This document shows positions 36,777 through 47,579 of a stretch of DNA of 64,000 nt, one piece after another. Below the pieces are notes generated by a model. It made no database searches. It was not told where the DNA came from and worked only from the letters and a program-made list of their open reading frames with translations. Every line of letters begins with the position of its first letter. Positions within the stretch are counted from its first letter, which is position 1. Both the position numbers and the translations under genes were made by a program. This stretch comes from Halalkalibacter oceani. GTDB lineage: Bacteria > Bacillota > Bacilli > Bacillales > Bacillaceae_D. The stretch lies in the NCBI RefSeq assembly GCF_023715705.1, contig NZ_JAMBOS010000002.1, positions 248,001 through 312,000 on the forward strand, read 5' to 3'.

Positions 36777-39656
36777 ATGAACGAGCAATGCCTCCATAGT
36801 ACATCAAGTAAGGAAGTGGCTGCTCAAAAGCGTCTCAGGCACGCCTTTTCGATTCAGAAGAAAAAGAACTGTCCCGCTTTTTATGTCCTGCCTTCAACGA
36901 TGTGGCTTAAAACAGCCCGAAAGCAGCAGCCCGGCCTGGCGGTGATCACATTTGATGACATTGCCCGCTATTTGCTTATGCAGGCTAAAGAAGCGTATTT
37001 TCCACTAACAGAGCAGGAACGATCGTTGTTCTTTGAACAGTTTATCCGCGAGGAAGAAACGATTCAGAGTGAGGTTGACAGCGGCCGGGCGCTTGGCTAT
37101 GCGGATACATACGGGCAAGTAAAGCGGCTCGGGCTGACGGTTGAACAACTGCCATCGTCTTTAGAACCGCTCCGGAACCTTTTTAGCCAATATGAAAAAA
37201 AGGTAGTAGAGGAACGGAAGCTGCTCGATCCGGAAAATATCATTTTACGGGCGATTCAGCTGTTGGAGGAAAGAAGCACGGCACTGAATATCGCTTTGAT
37301 CACGATTGATGGGTACTTTGATTTTAGCCCGCTCCAAATGCTATTACTTGAAGCGTTGCAAAAGGCTGATGTGCCGATCGATATATATTTGCCCGGCGAT
37401 CAGCATAGTCAGATTGTCGAACATACGGCAGCGGAGCTAGTCTCAATCGGCTTCACAGATCTGCGCCAGCTGTCTGCTTTAGTTCCGCCCGCTGCTGAAA
37501 AGGAGCTTGTGGCGGCGACAACAGTGGAAGAACAGTGGCGCGGTGTGATAGAGGAAATAGTCGCAGCGCCTTCCTTAGAGGATGTCGCTGTACTGATCGT
37601 CGACGAAAAGCACGGGAGGGAGGAGCTGGAGCGGCTCGCCGATGAGTACGGCCTTCCGCTGCAAACGGCTAAGAAACGTCCTTTGTCAGCGTCGGCGCTT
37701 CATGCTTTTTTGGTGGCCTGCCTCAGGCAGCCGGGCACCTTCCGTTCGAGATGGGAGCAGCTGCCGCTTGTCGAGCATATTCTCGCACTCTATCAGCAGT
37801 CAGGTCTTGAGTATGCAAAGCAGAAACAATGCTTTTTGCAAACTGGAGCATTGTTAAAAGAAGAGGAAAATGAGCTTTATCAGGCCGTCTGTGCTCTTAA
37901 ATGGAAGAGAAAGGATCTCTTTAGTTCCTATGTAAGGCAAATGCTCGCCTGGTTACACGAACTGCCCGCTGTTTCAAGCTGGAGAGTGCGACTGCAAGCG
38001 GAGAATGAGGTTGAGACGTTGCAGGCAATTGTCCGTGAATACCGCGCATGGGAGCTTCTTTGTAAGCGGCTTGAGGCGACAGCTGAGCTGCTTGAGGAAC
38101 GGGGACTCGCCGGAGAGCTGGTGCTGTCACTTGACCTTTTTGCTGATTGGCTGCAGGAGCTTGGTGCGCGGCTTCAGTTTACCGAGAAACGCCGGGCGGA
38201 ACACGGATTAGCGGTTCATACATGGCGTGATATTGGCTTATTTCGTGGAAAGAAGCTTTATGTTGTTGGCATGAACGAAGGGATCTTCCCTCAATTGTCG
38301 AAATTAAGCGGCTATGTCCAGGAGCGCGATCTTCAGGAGAGTCAGGTTCGCTTTAGCCCGCCGACGCAAAAACAGCTGCGGCAACAGCAGCTCGCTTATT
38401 TGCAGCAGCTCGATACGATCTGTGAATCGATTACCTTTACCTATGTCAAAGGAATCGATCCGCTTCATCCGCTACTGCCTTCCCCGTTGCTCGAGGATGT
38501 TCACAGAGCGGAACGGGAATGGTCATGGGAAGCACGGATGAAAGGAAAGTACAGCTATACAGAGCGGGATCAACATGAAAAGCTGGCCTTCCACCTTGGT
38601 CAGGGCTGCAGGATTGAGGATGAACCAAAGCAATTGCGAGAGGTCATGACAAGGCTGGAGCGCCTCGCCAGCGGAAAAGAGTCGCTTCCCCTTGAACGGA
38701 AGGCAGCGACAGTTGCTGTAACTGCTCTGGAAAGCTATGCCCGCTGTCCTTTCCGCTATGCGCTTGAACGGGTTTTTCAAGTAAAGGAGGCGGAAGCGGT
38801 CGAGGAGCAGGTGTCGCCGCTGGCCGTTGGACAGCTCATCCATGAACTGATCGAGGAGGTTTATACCGAACTTACGTTGATTGGTACACCATTTGCGAAA
38901 GCAGGAGCTGAGCAGCTGGAGCGTGTCCCGGAGCTGCTTCAGGAACGTTTTGAGCAGAAGTGGCTTGCCGTGGAAGAACAAAGTCCAACTCTATCGCGTC
39001 TAGATCTTGCCCTGGCAAAACAGCAGTGGAAAAAGCGATTAGACAAATGGTGGCAGGCTGAACGCAAGCATTTTTGGGATAACGAAGCGCTCGGGGAGAT
39101 GGCGATTGAGGCGATGGAGACAACTGTCCGGCTGCCACTTCAAGTGAAGGATGGCACAGAATTGATGCTGACCGGAAAGGTCGACCGGGTTGACCGGAGC
39201 GAGGAAGCGATTGTGATTTACGATTACAAGACCGGAAAAGCGAGTGTCTCAGCCGCAGAAGTCCGTTCCGGGCTAAAGCTCCAGCTGCCTTTATACGCTT
39301 ATGCTCTCCGGGAACAGCTTGAATGGCGGGCGAAGCGCCCGCTCCGGGCAGACGGCGCAAGCTATATTTCATTGCGCGAGCCGGCAAAGCGGGCTGGCAA
39401 CGGAATTTGGCGAAAGGATGTAGTCGGAAAAAATTCGCCGTATTCGGTATCATCTTTTTGCAAAAATCGTGAAGAAAGCTTTGGCACAGCACACTATCTG
39501 GATACCTATGAAATAAAGGAACTGGTTGAAGCGCTGTGGACAGGGATGCATAGTGAGTTTCCCGTCGAGCCGCAGGAGTGCGCCAACAGCTGTCCGTACA
39601 GGACGGTATGCCGCGTGACGGAAGAGCAAAAAGCAGATCATGCGATCAAGGCATGA
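36777..39656 (+). CDS. addB: AddB-type ATP-dependent nuclease subunit, N-terminally reduced
   Basis: Partner of AddA in double-strand-break end processing. The 959-residue protein is about 200 residues shorter than Bacillus subtilis AddB. The C-terminal RecB-type nuclease keeps IVIYDYKTGKAS (Asp816, Lys818), and the four Fe-S cysteines are recognisable: Cys657 (YARCPFRYAL) and Cys935, Cys939, Cys945 (CANSCPYRTVC). The N-terminus lacks the usual GRxGSGKT Walker A loop and starts near the next helicase segment (CPAFYVLPSTMWL). ATG follows AAAGGAGGGGG. addA begins 20 bases downstream. Confidence 0.85.
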   Translation: MNEQCLHSTSSKEVAAQKRLRHAFSIQKKKNCPAFYVLPSTMWLKTARKQQPGLAVITFDDIARYLLMQAKEAYFPLTEQERSLFFEQFIREEETIQSEVDSGRALGYADTYGQVKRLGLTVEQLPSSLEPLRNLFSQYEKKVVEERKLLDPENIILRAIQLLEERSTALNIALITIDGYFDFSPLQMLLLEALQKADVPIDIYLPGDQHSQIVEHTAAELVSIGFTDLRQLSALVPPAAEKELVAATTVEEQWRGVIEEIVAAPSLEDVAVLIVDEKHGREELERLADEYGLPLQTAKKRPLSASALHAFLVACLRQPGTFRSRWEQLPLVEHILALYQQSGLEYAKQKQCFLQTGALLKEEENELYQAVCALKWKRKDLFSSYVRQMLAWLHELPAVSSWRVRLQAENEVETLQAIVREYRAWELLCKRLEATAELLEERGLAGELVLSLDLFADWLQELGARLQFTEKRRAEHGLAVHTWRDIGLFRGKKLYVVGMNEGIFPQLSKLSGYVQERDLQESQVRFSPPTQKQLRQQQLAYLQQLDTICESITFTYVKGIDPLHPLLPSPLLEDVHRAEREWSWEARMKGKYSYTERDQHEKLAFHLGQGCRIEDEPKQLREVMTRLERLASGKESLPLERKAATVAVTALESYARCPFRYALERVFQVKEAEAVEEQVSPLAVGQLIHELIEEVYTELTLIGTPFAKAGAEQLERVPELLQERFEQKWLAVEEQSPTLSRLDLALAKQQWKKRLDKWWQAERKHFWDNEALGEMAIEAMETTVRLPLQVKDGTELMLTGKVDRVDRSEEAIVIYDYKTGKASVSAAEVRSGLKLQLPLYAYALREQLEWRAKRPLRADGASYISLREPAKRAGNGIWRKDVVGKNSPYSVSSFCKNREESFGTAHYLDTYEIKELVEALWTGMHSEFPVEPQECANSCPYRTVCRVTEEQKADHAIKA

Positions 39657-39676
39657 GGGAGGGGAACAGACGAAAG

Positions 39677-42600
39677 ATGCAATTTAATGAAGAGCAATGG
39701 CAGGCGATTTCCAGCGCGAAGCCTTTCATTTTAGTGTCAGCTGGAGCCGGATCGGGAAAAACGCGAATTTTGACGGAGCGCTTTGTCAGCCTTTGTGAAC
39801 GGCGTCTGCTTGATCAGAATGATCCTGCCGGAGCCTCCGTGGAGGAAATCGTTGCGATTACATTTACGGACAAGGCGGCGCGTGAAATGAAGGACCGGAT
39901 CCGCAAGCGGCTGCTTGAAAAGGAAGCTGAGGCGGAGTCTGAGAAGGAGCGCCGCTTTTGGCAAGAGCAAAAGGAAGCATTGGAGCGGGCGTATATTTCA
40001 ACTTTCCACAGCTTCTGCCAACGGCTGCTCAGTCAGTACGCGATGACGGCTAATTTGATTCCGGGAACACGACTCCTTGATGAGGTCGAGGCTAGAAGGA
40101 AGAAAAGAGCGATCGCTAAAGAGATGTTTGAGGAACGCACACTGTACGAGCAGGCAGTCCCGCTGCTTGAACTGATGAGCAAGACCCAGCTAATCGAAAC
40201 GGTAGAACAGCTGCATGACACGATTCGTGAATTGGTCGTTGATGAACAGGCGATCGAGAAGCTTGATCCGGCGGACATGCTGAAGCTGCAGGAGGAGCAG
40301 CTTCTGATTGAGCAGGATAGGCTCGTTTCAGCCTTTCATGAACAGGCACTTGCCTGTGTTCGGTCTTTTCCTGATCCACGGGAACTGACGAAAGCTCAGC
40401 AGGCGCATGTCGAACGGATAGCGGCAGCTTTCGCGACGATGGCACCGCCGCAGGAAGGGGAGGCACATGCCTACTTTGCCAGGCTGGAGACGCTGATGCC
40501 GCAGAAAGTTGATAAACGCTGGGTCGAGAAGGCTCCGGCGCTTTATCAGCTCTGTGCCGAGCATTGGAAGCCCTTGAAAGAGACATGGAAAAGCATCGGC
40601 ATAAGCGGCCGGACCGAGCAGGAAACGCGCAGCTATATGAAGGCGGTCGTCGGACTGTTGCAGCAATTCGCTGCCCGCTACGCGCGGGAAAAGGAAAGAG
40701 CCGGCGTGCTTGATTTTAATGATTTGCAGCAAAAGACAGTCGCATTGCTGCGTCATCCCGGGATTCGCGACGCTTGCGCGAAGCAATTCCGTCATATGAT
40801 GATTGATGAATTTCAGGATACGAATCAGCTCCAGCTGGCGATGCTGGAGCAAATTAACCCGGCTTATCAATTTATCGTTGGCGATCAGAAGCAGTCGATC
40901 TACCGCTTTCGCGGGGCCAATGTCACATTAATGAATGAAAAAGAAGACGATGCCGTCTCGGAAGAAAGTGCCGAAGTGATTTTAATGAACACGAACTATC
41001 GAACGGAAGCCTCAATCATCCAAGCCGTAAATGGGCTGTTCTCCCATGTGATGACAGAGAAGCGGGTTCATCAGTTTGAAACCGTGTATGCGCCGTTGCG
41101 GGCCGTGCGCCGCCGCGAGGAAGAAAAGCCTTGCGTCGAGCTGGCGGTCCTGCCTGAAAAGGAAGAGCGCGAGGAGGAGGCTTTTTCGCTTTTGGCAGGA
41201 CGCTTGGCTTCGATGATCCGCGCAGGGGAACCACTCGTGCAAAAAGGGGATGAATGGGTGCAACCGACCTGGGCGGATGTCGCGGTTCTCATTCCTGCCC
41301 GGACACAGCTTTTAGCATTGGAGCGTGCTTTGGATCAATATGATATCCCGTATGTCGTCAGCGGTGGAATCGGCTTTTATGAGCGGCAGGAGATCATTGA
41401 TTTCGTTACGCTGCTGCGCTGGCTGAACCGGCCGTTTGAAGAGATCTATCTGCTGGCACTGCTCCGCAGTCCGCTCCTTGGTTTGACGCTTGCTGAACTA
41501 TTTGAAGTCAAACAGGGCTTACAGGAAACAGAGGCGCTTTTTGAGCTCGTCTATGATGAAACGCACTCTTTGTATGCCGGCCTTTCTGAGCGGGTGAGGG
41601 CGTGCTTCAAACAGCTGAGAGAATGGCTGGCCCGTTGGACGCCGCTTGCTGTTCAACACGCCCCTGTCACAGTCCTGACCGGGCTGTTTCAGCAGACCGG
41701 GCTGAAAGCAATGCTTCTGCTACAGAAGCAAGGGCTGCAGAAGGTGAGGAATGTCGAAAAGCTGATCGAGCTGCTTGCGCAAAGGCGCGCGCTTGATTTG
41801 GAAGCGCTGCTGGCCGAGCTTGACGAAATCATTGCCCTAAGTGAGAAAGAGGGAGAAGCGCAAGTTGAGCAGGTTGAAGGGAATGTCGTGCAAATTATGA
41901 CGGTCCATGCCTCAAAGGGATTGGAATTCCCAATTGTGTTTCTCCCGCAGCTGGAACGGACGACGCAAACGGATAAAGGGAGAATTCGCTTTGATCCGGA
42001 GCTTGGAATTGTGCTCAATCTTGAGAAGGAAGCCGAGCAGGTAGATGAAAAGCCAGTCTGCTATCAGACACCCGGCTTTCCGCTCGTAAAAGAACGCGCT
42101 GCCTTGGAAGCAAAGGAAGAAACGAAGCGGTTATTATATGTGGCGATGACTAGAGCACGCGACTATCTCGTCATGATGGGCGAGTCCACAACATCGCATT
42201 CATGGATGACGATGATTGAGGAAGCCTGTGCCGCGACAGATCTGGAGCAGCTGGTCCAACGAGTGACGGAGTTTGAACGAATTGAAAAAGAGACAGAACG
42301 GGCCGTGGCCCATTACGCAGCTCCACAGCTCATCCAAAGAGAGGTCCCGTCATTATCGCTCACTGTTTCAGAGATTATGAGCTTTTGTCGTGATCCACTC
42401 GACTATTTTTACCGCTTTGTCGTCGGGGTGCCTGAGTCTCTAGCTTTTGAAGCGGAGGAACAGAGTAAGGGCTCCGAGGGAACCGGACTTGATTCTTCGA
42501 AATTGGGAACGCTTATTCACCGGGCCTGTGAATTACGTGATTACGGCTTTTCTACGAACACGGCAATGGAGGAGGCTCTGGCAGCCGAAGAGGTCGACGA

Positions 42601-43054
42601 TGAATGGACTTACATTGCGGCGATGAAAGCCTTGCTGATGAATTACAGCGAGGAGCAGCGGCAGCGGCTCGGCACCCCGGTTGCGAATGAATGGTCGTTT
42701 GTAACGGAAATGGAAGGCGTTGAAGTGATTGGCGAAATCGATAAAATCGTCGAACGGCAAGGGCGGCATGAAATTATCGACTTCAAGACGAATCGTATCC
42801 GGTCCTCAGGCAGCGAGCTGCTGACCGTTTACCGTGACCAGCTTACGTTATATAAAATGGCTTATGAGCAGGAAACAGGAAGGAAGGACGTAGCGGTATC
42901 GCTCTACGTGTTGCGGGATCAGCGGCAGCCGCTTCATCAGCTGGTTGTAGGGACTGAGCAGGAAAACAGGGTCCGACGCGCAATTCAGTTGTTGAAAACG
43001 TTGCGCGCACAGAAGGCAGGGAAGGAAGAATACGAGTGCATTCAGCTTGAGTGA
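39677..43054 (+). CDS. addA: AddA-type helicase-nuclease subunit
   Basis: UvrD-like 3'-5' helicase fused to a RecB-type nuclease, for end resection with AddB. The 1125-residue protein starts MQFNEEQWQAISS, with Walker A AGAGSGKT at residues 22-29, IDEFQDTNQLQ (motif II), GDQKQSIYRFRGAN (motif III), VMTVHASKGLEFP (as IMTVHASKGLEFP, motif V) and VAMTRARDYL (motif VI). The nuclease motif IIDFKT gives Asp1035 and Lys1037. It is about 100 residues shorter than the Bacillus subtilis protein. ATG 39677 follows GGGAGGGGAA. Confidence 0.93.
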   Translation: MQFNEEQWQAISSAKPFILVSAGAGSGKTRILTERFVSLCERRLLDQNDPAGASVEEIVAITFTDKAAREMKDRIRKRLLEKEAEAESEKERRFWQEQKEALERAYISTFHSFCQRLLSQYAMTANLIPGTRLLDEVEARRKKRAIAKEMFEERTLYEQAVPLLELMSKTQLIETVEQLHDTIRELVVDEQAIEKLDPADMLKLQEEQLLIEQDRLVSAFHEQALACVRSFPDPRELTKAQQAHVERIAAAFATMAPPQEGEAHAYFARLETLMPQKVDKRWVEKAPALYQLCAEHWKPLKETWKSIGISGRTEQETRSYMKAVVGLLQQFAARYAREKERAGVLDFNDLQQKTVALLRHPGIRDACAKQFRHMMIDEFQDTNQLQLAMLEQINPAYQFIVGDQKQSIYRFRGANVTLMNEKEDDAVSEESAEVILMNTNYRTEASIIQAVNGLFSHVMTEKRVHQFETVYAPLRAVRRREEEKPCVELAVLPEKEEREEEAFSLLAGRLASMIRAGEPLVQKGDEWVQPTWADVAVLIPARTQLLALERALDQYDIPYVVSGGIGFYERQEIIDFVTLLRWLNRPFEEIYLLALLRSPLLGLTLAELFEVKQGLQETEALFELVYDETHSLYAGLSERVRACFKQLREWLARWTPLAVQHAPVTVLTGLFQQTGLKAMLLLQKQGLQKVRNVEKLIELLAQRRALDLEALLAELDEIIALSEKEGEAQVEQVEGNVVQIMTVHASKGLEFPIVFLPQLERTTQTDKGRIRFDPELGIVLNLEKEAEQVDEKPVCYQTPGFPLVKERAALEAKEETKRLLYVAMTRARDYLVMMGESTTSHSWMTMIEEACAATDLEQLVQRVTEFERIEKETERAVAHYAAPQLIQREVPSLSLTVSEIMSFCRDPLDYFYRFVVGVPESLAFEAEEQSKGSEGTGLDSSKLGTLIHRACELRDYGFSTNTAMEEALAAEEVDDEWTYIAAMKALLMNYSEEQRQRLGTPVANEWSFVTEMEGVEVIGEIDKIVERQGRHEIIDFKTNRIRSSGSELLTVYRDQLTLYKMAYEQETGRKDVAVSLYVLRDQRQPLHQLVVGTEQENRVRRAIQLLKTLRAQKAGKEEYECIQLE

Positions 43055-43150
43055 TAGAGAAGCCGGTCAAGCTGAGCACTTGATAAAAGGGAAATGGCAC
43101 ACAGGCAATAGGGGGAAGGATAGAGCTGAAGGTGATCAAAGGAGAATGCG

Positions 43151-44872
43151 ATGGATGAAATGAACTTAACTGAACTGAAAAAAAAGCTGCACGACAGCGA
43201 GCAGCAGTATCGTTCATTATTTCGTTATACGACGAATGCCATATTTATCATAGATCGCTTAGGACGTTTTACGGAGGTCAATCCTGTTGCGAGCCGATTA
43301 ACCGGGTTTAACGAGACTGAGCTGCTTTCAATGGGCGTTTATGATGTACTCGGAGAAAGCCAGCGTTCGATTTTTGCGTTGTTTATGAAAGCGGCGCTGA
43401 ATGGAGAGGTGTCGTGCTTTCAAACCGAGCTGTTAAACCGGCGGCAGGAAAAGGTCTTCGCCTTAATGACGATTGTTCCGCGCCAAATGGATGGCAGTCC
43501 GCAAGGCGTAATCGGAATTGTTCAAGATGTGACAAAGCATGTACAAACAAAGAAAAAGATAAAGCAGATGAGTAAGGAGGACGCGCTCACAGGCTTGCCA
43601 AATCGCCAATATGTGGCAGAGCAGCTGGAGGGGCTCCTTCGACAGCAAGAGCAGCTCGCTGTCATGTTTATTGATTTAGACCGTTTTAAGTTCGTTAACG
43701 ACACGCTCGGTCATTTTTTGGGGGATTTGGCCCTGAAAGAACTGGCCGCACGACTTAAGGCTAACCTTTTCGCGCCAAACATTCTGGCGCGCATGGGGGG
43801 AGATGAGTTTGTCGCCATCCTTCCCGGGCAAGCAGAGAAGAAGGATATCGTGCGGATCGCCAGGCAGCTGCTGAGGCATATTCGCCAGCCTTTGCTGATC
43901 AATGGCTATGAATTCACCTTAACCGGAAGCATCGGCATTTCCCTGTTTCCAGAGCATGGCAGAAGCGGGGAGGGATTGATTAAAGCAGCTGATGTGGCGA
44001 TGTTTCGTGCCAAAACGAAAAGCAGCGACAGCTATCAGTTCTATGAAAGTGATATGCGCTCTTATTTTTACGAACGGTTCTATGTCGAAAATGATTTGCG
44101 GCGGGCGTTGGACAAAGGTGAATTATCGCTTTATTTTCAGCCGAAATTTGATGTGAATACGAGAACGATTTGCGGAGAAGAGGTGCTTGTCCGTTGGAAG
44201 CATCCCGAGGAAGGGTTCATATCTCCGGAGAAGTTTATTACGATTGCGGAAGAGACGGGCTTGATTGTCCCGATTGGCAAATGGGTATTAAAAGAGGCCT
44301 GCCAACAGAAAAAAAGCTGGATTGACCAGGGCTACCCGCCTATCGCGATGTCTGTCAATCTCTCTTTACGCCAGTTTTTGCAAAAGGACATCGTCGACAC
44401 GGTCAAGGAAGTACTGAGAGAGACGCAGCTCCCCCCGCATTTGCTTGAGGTTGAGATAACGGAAAGTGTAACGATTGACTTTGAACGGACGCTCGAGGTG
44501 TTACACCAGCTGCGCGCTTTAGGGATTAATATCAGTCTCGATGATTTTGGCACAGGTTATAGCTCGCTTCAGTATGTGGCACAAATGCCGATCCATGCAT
44601 TAAAAATTGATCAGTCATTTATCCGGAACCTTGGAAAAGGCAAAAATAGCGAGGCGGTGATTGCGATGATTATTAATCTCGCTCATTTTCTGAAAATAGC
44701 GGTCATTGCCGAAGGGGTGGAGTCGGAAGAGCAGCTCGCTTACTTAAAAGAGCAGGGCTGTGATACCGTCCAGGGTTATCTTCATTCAAAACCGCTGTCA
44801 GCCTCTGATTACCAAACCTTTTTAGCTGATAAAGGCGGACATTTTTCTGGACAAAACGACAAAAATCCCTAA
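43151..44872 (+). CDS. PAS-GGDEF-EAL cyclic-di-GMP turnover protein
   Basis: A 573-residue soluble signalling protein: PAS domain (about 12-130), diguanylate cyclase domain with intact GGDEF at 216-220, and phosphodiesterase domain with EVL at 344-346 instead of EAL but with the catalytic Glu kept, plus [31 protein letters not shown] and AEGVES. No RxxD inhibitory site is visible just before GGDEF. Both activities look possible; net direction unknown. It lies between addA and cheA. Confidence 0.92.
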   Translation: MDEMNLTELKKKLHDSEQQYRSLFRYTTNAIFIIDRLGRFTEVNPVASRLTGFNETELLSMGVYDVLGESQRSIFALFMKAALNGEVSCFQTELLNRRQEKVFALMTIVPRQMDGSPQGVIGIVQDVTKHVQTKKKIKQMSKEDALTGLPNRQYVAEQLEGLLRQQEQLAVMFIDLDRFKFVNDTLGHFLGDLALKELAARLKANLFAPNILARMGGDEFVAILPGQAEKKDIVRIARQLLRHIRQPLLINGYEFTLTGSIGISLFPEHGRSGEGLIKAADVAMFRAKTKSSDSYQFYESDMRSYFYERFYVENDLRRALDKGELSLYFQPKFDVNTRTICGEEVLVRWKHPEEGFISPEKFITIAEETGLIVPIGKWVLKEACQQKKSWIDQGYPPIAMSVNLSLRQFLQKDIVDTVKEVLRETQLPPHLLEVEITESVTIDFERTLEVLHQLRALGINISLDDFGTGYSSLQYVAQMPIHALKIDQSFIRNLGKGKNSEAVIAMIINLAHFLKIAVIAEGVESEEQLAYLKEQGCDTVQGYLHSKPLSASDYQTFLADKGGHFSGQNDKNP

Positions 44873-45008
44873 TTCTTTTAAACTATTTCTTATTTCCTAG
44901 CGAGAATCTACTTTTTTAGATGAAAAATATGCTATTATGAGAAAAAAGCTCCGAATTTTGGTTGCGTTGTAGTCGACCTTTTCGGAAAACATCGAGGTGA
45001 ATAGGAAT

Positions 45009-47069
45009 TTGGTTAATTCAGAATATCTAGATGTCTTTCTTGACGAAAGTCAGGAACATCTTCAGGCCATTAACGACAATCTCTTAAAGTTGGAACAAGC
45101 ACCTGATGACATTTCGATTGTAGGCGAAGTATTTCGCTCTGCACACACACTGAAAGGCATGGCGGCTACCATGGGCTTTGAGGACCTGGCTCACTTAACG
45201 CATAACATGGAAAATGTCCTGGATTTAATTCGCAATCATAAGCTTCAGGCTACTTCGGAAGTACTGGATGTCGTATTTGCGGCCGTCGATGATTTAGAAG
45301 CAATGGTAACCGATATTGCCGGCGGAGGAACCGGGTCGCACGATGTGAGTGAAGTCGTCGCCCAGCTTGAAAGAATTGAAAAGGGCGAGCCGACGATTGC
45401 CGCCACAGCAGAGGCGCCGGTGAAGGAAGAAAAGCAGGTGACTTCTGGTGAAGAAGTCCTGTCCGAAACGTATGATGAGTTCGAACGGACTGTTCTGCAG
45501 CAGTCGTTTGAGCAGGACTATACCGCCTATCAGGTGAAGGTGACGCTCGATGAAAACGCGATGCTAAAAGCAGCCCGGGTCTTTATGGTATTTGAGGTGC
45601 TCGAACAAATTGGTGAAATCATTAAGTCGTCTCCTCCAGCCGAAGAGCTGGAAGAAGAGAAATTTGACCAGGATTTCCTTGTCACCGTCATTACGAAGAT
45701 TGAAGCGGAAGAAATAAAGAAACGGATTTTAAAAGTTTCTGAGATTACCAATGTTCATGTTCAGCAGATTGATCAAAATAAACTAAAGCTTTCCCATGTG
45801 GAAGAAGAAGAGCAGGCGAGTCCGTCGGCAGCTGCAGAGCAGGCTGCGAAGCCGGAGCAGACAAGCAAGCCGGCCGTGAAGGAAGCAGCTTCCTCTCAGC
45901 CGAAAAAAGCAGCCTCTGAACATAATAAGACGATTCGCGTGAATATCGAACGCCTTGATGTGTTGATGAATTTGTTTGAAGAATTGGTCATCGATCGCGG
46001 ACGGCTTGAGCAAATCGCCAGCGATCTGAAGAACAATGAATTAAATGAAACGGTCGAGCGAATGTCGAGAATTTCCGGTGATCTTCAGGAAATTATTTTG
46101 AATATGAGAATGATGCCGGTTGAACAAGTGTTTAATCGCTTTCCACGCATGGTTAGAAGCTTATCAAAAGACTTGAATAAGAAAGTCAATCTCGAGATTA
46201 TCGGAGCCGAAACAGAGCTTGACCGGACGATCATTGATGAAATTGGCGATCCGCTCGTTCACTTGCTCAGAAACTCGATCGATCACGGTATTGAGACACC
46301 GGATAAGCGTCGCCAGCTCGGCAAGCCGGAAGAAGGAACAGTACGCCTGAAAGCATATCATAGTGGAAACAATGTCTACATTGAAATTGAAGATGATGGG
46401 GCAGGCATTGATCGTGAAAAAGTACTTAACAAGGCATTAACAAATGGCGTAATTTCCGAAGAGGATGCCGAGAAGCTGACAGATCAGCAAGTCTTTGGTC
46501 TGCTCTTTGCCTCCGGGTTCAGTACGGCCGAAAAGATTACCGATGTCTCTGGCCGTGGGGTCGGACTGGATGTCGTCCGCAATACATTTGAGTCATTAGG
46601 CGGAGTAGTGACCGTGAACTCAGAGCTTGGAAAAGGTTCTGTCTTCTCGATCCAGCTGCCATTAACGCTGTCGATTATTGATGTCATGCTTGTGGAGCTC
46701 CAAGATGAGAAATACGCGATCCCGCTTAGCTCAATCGTGGAAACGGCGATCGTCAACAAACAGGACGTATACAGCGCCCACAACCAGAAGGTCATTGACT
46801 TCCGCGGGAAGGTCGTTCCGCTTGTCTTCCTTAAGGATATTTTCCAAGTACCGGGCGAGCAGACGGATGATGAGTTTTATTCCCTCGTGATCGTTCATAA
46901 AGGGGAGAAGGTGGCCGGTCTCGTTGTTGATTCCTTAATTGGCCAGCATGATATTGTATTAAAGTCACTTGGAAACTATTTGAAGGATGTTTTTGCGATT
47001 TCAGGAGCAACCATACTTGGAAATGGACAGGTTGCCTTAATCGTTGATTCGAATGCGTTAATTAAGTAA
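45009..47069 (+). CDS. cheA: chemotaxis histidine kinase CheA
   Basis: Receives signals from chemoreceptors and phosphorylates CheY. The 686-residue protein has the P1 domain with His46 (SAHTLKGMAATMG), a P2 region (about 160-265), an Ala/Lys/Pro linker, dimerisation domain P3, the kinase P4 (LRNSIDHGIE, DDGAGID, GRGVGLDVV) and CheW-like P5. TTG 45009 lies seven bases after GAGGTGA and aligns with Bacillus subtilis CheA; an in-frame GTG at 44997 overlaps that site. Only cheW and cheY follow; other che and fla genes are absent. Confidence 0.96.
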   Translation: MVNSEYLDVFLDESQEHLQAINDNLLKLEQAPDDISIVGEVFRSAHTLKGMAATMGFEDLAHLTHNMENVLDLIRNHKLQATSEVLDVVFAAVDDLEAMVTDIAGGGTGSHDVSEVVAQLERIEKGEPTIAATAEAPVKEEKQVTSGEEVLSETYDEFERTVLQQSFEQDYTAYQVKVTLDENAMLKAARVFMVFEVLEQIGEIIKSSPPAEELEEEKFDQDFLVTVITKIEAEEIKKRILKVSEITNVHVQQIDQNKLKLSHVEEEEQASPSAAAEQAAKPEQTSKPAVKEAASSQPKKAASEHNKTIRVNIERLDVLMNLFEELVIDRGRLEQIASDLKNNELNETVERMSRISGDLQEIILNMRMMPVEQVFNRFPRMVRSLSKDLNKKVNLEIIGAETELDRTIIDEIGDPLVHLLRNSIDHGIETPDKRRQLGKPEEGTVRLKAYHSGNNVYIEIEDDGAGIDREKVLNKALTNGVISEEDAEKLTDQQVFGLLFASGFSTAEKITDVSGRGVGLDVVRNTFESLGGVVTVNSELGKGSVFSIQLPLTLSIIDVMLVELQDEKYAIPLSSIVETAIVNKQDVYSAHNQKVIDFRGKVVPLVFLKDIFQVPGEQTDDEFYSLVIVHKGEKVAGLVVDSLIGQHDIVLKSLGNYLKDVFAISGATILGNGQVALIVDSNALIK

Positions 47070-47092
47070 TCTTACCAAGGGAGGCCGTTACA

Positions 47093-47545
47093 TTGTCCAG
47101 TGAAATTGCTACGAAACAAGAATTAAAAGTGATCGTTTTTCAGTTAGAAGATGAAGAGTACGCGATTGAAGTGGATTATGTTCAATCGATTGAACGGATG
47201 CAGCCTGTCACGCGAATTCCGAGAACCTTTCCGTTTGTGACGGGAGTGATGAACTTACGCGGGATGATTACACCGATCATCAATTTGCGCAAACGGTTTG
47301 GTTTAGCGGATAAAAGCTTTGATGAATCGACCCGGATTCTCGTGATTGCGAAGGATGAGCTGGAAATCGGGGTCATTGTCGATGGCGCGAATGATGTGCT
47401 TGACATTCCACATGAAAAGATCGAACCGACGCCAGAAGTTGTCGGCGGCGTGGAGGCTGAATATTTGCGTGGTGTGGTCAAGCTGGACAACAGACTGTTT
47501 ACACTATTAAACTTAGAAAAAGTAATTTTGGAATCAGATTCATAA
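47093..47545 (+). CDS. cheW: chemotaxis coupling protein CheW
   Basis: Couples receptors to CheA. The 150-residue single-domain protein shows the SH3-like CheW fold with VIVFQLEDEEYAIEVDYVQSIE, FVTGVMNLRGMITPIINLRKRFG and the C-terminal LLNLEKVI. TTG 47093 lies eight bases after AAGGGAGG. Confidence 0.95.
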   Translation: MSSEIATKQELKVIVFQLEDEEYAIEVDYVQSIERMQPVTRIPRTFPFVTGVMNLRGMITPIINLRKRFGLADKSFDESTRILVIAKDELEIGVIVDGANDVLDIPHEKIEPTPEVVGGVEAEYLRGVVKLDNRLFTLLNLEKVILESDS

Positions 47546-47579
47546 CTAATTTATGTAGAAAAGGTAATGAGGTGGTCGT

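Noticed and set aside
44873-45008. Possible sigma-D promoter before cheA
   Set aside because: A TAAA is followed at 17 bases by GCGAGAAT, which fits the sigma-D consensus poorly in spacing and sequence.
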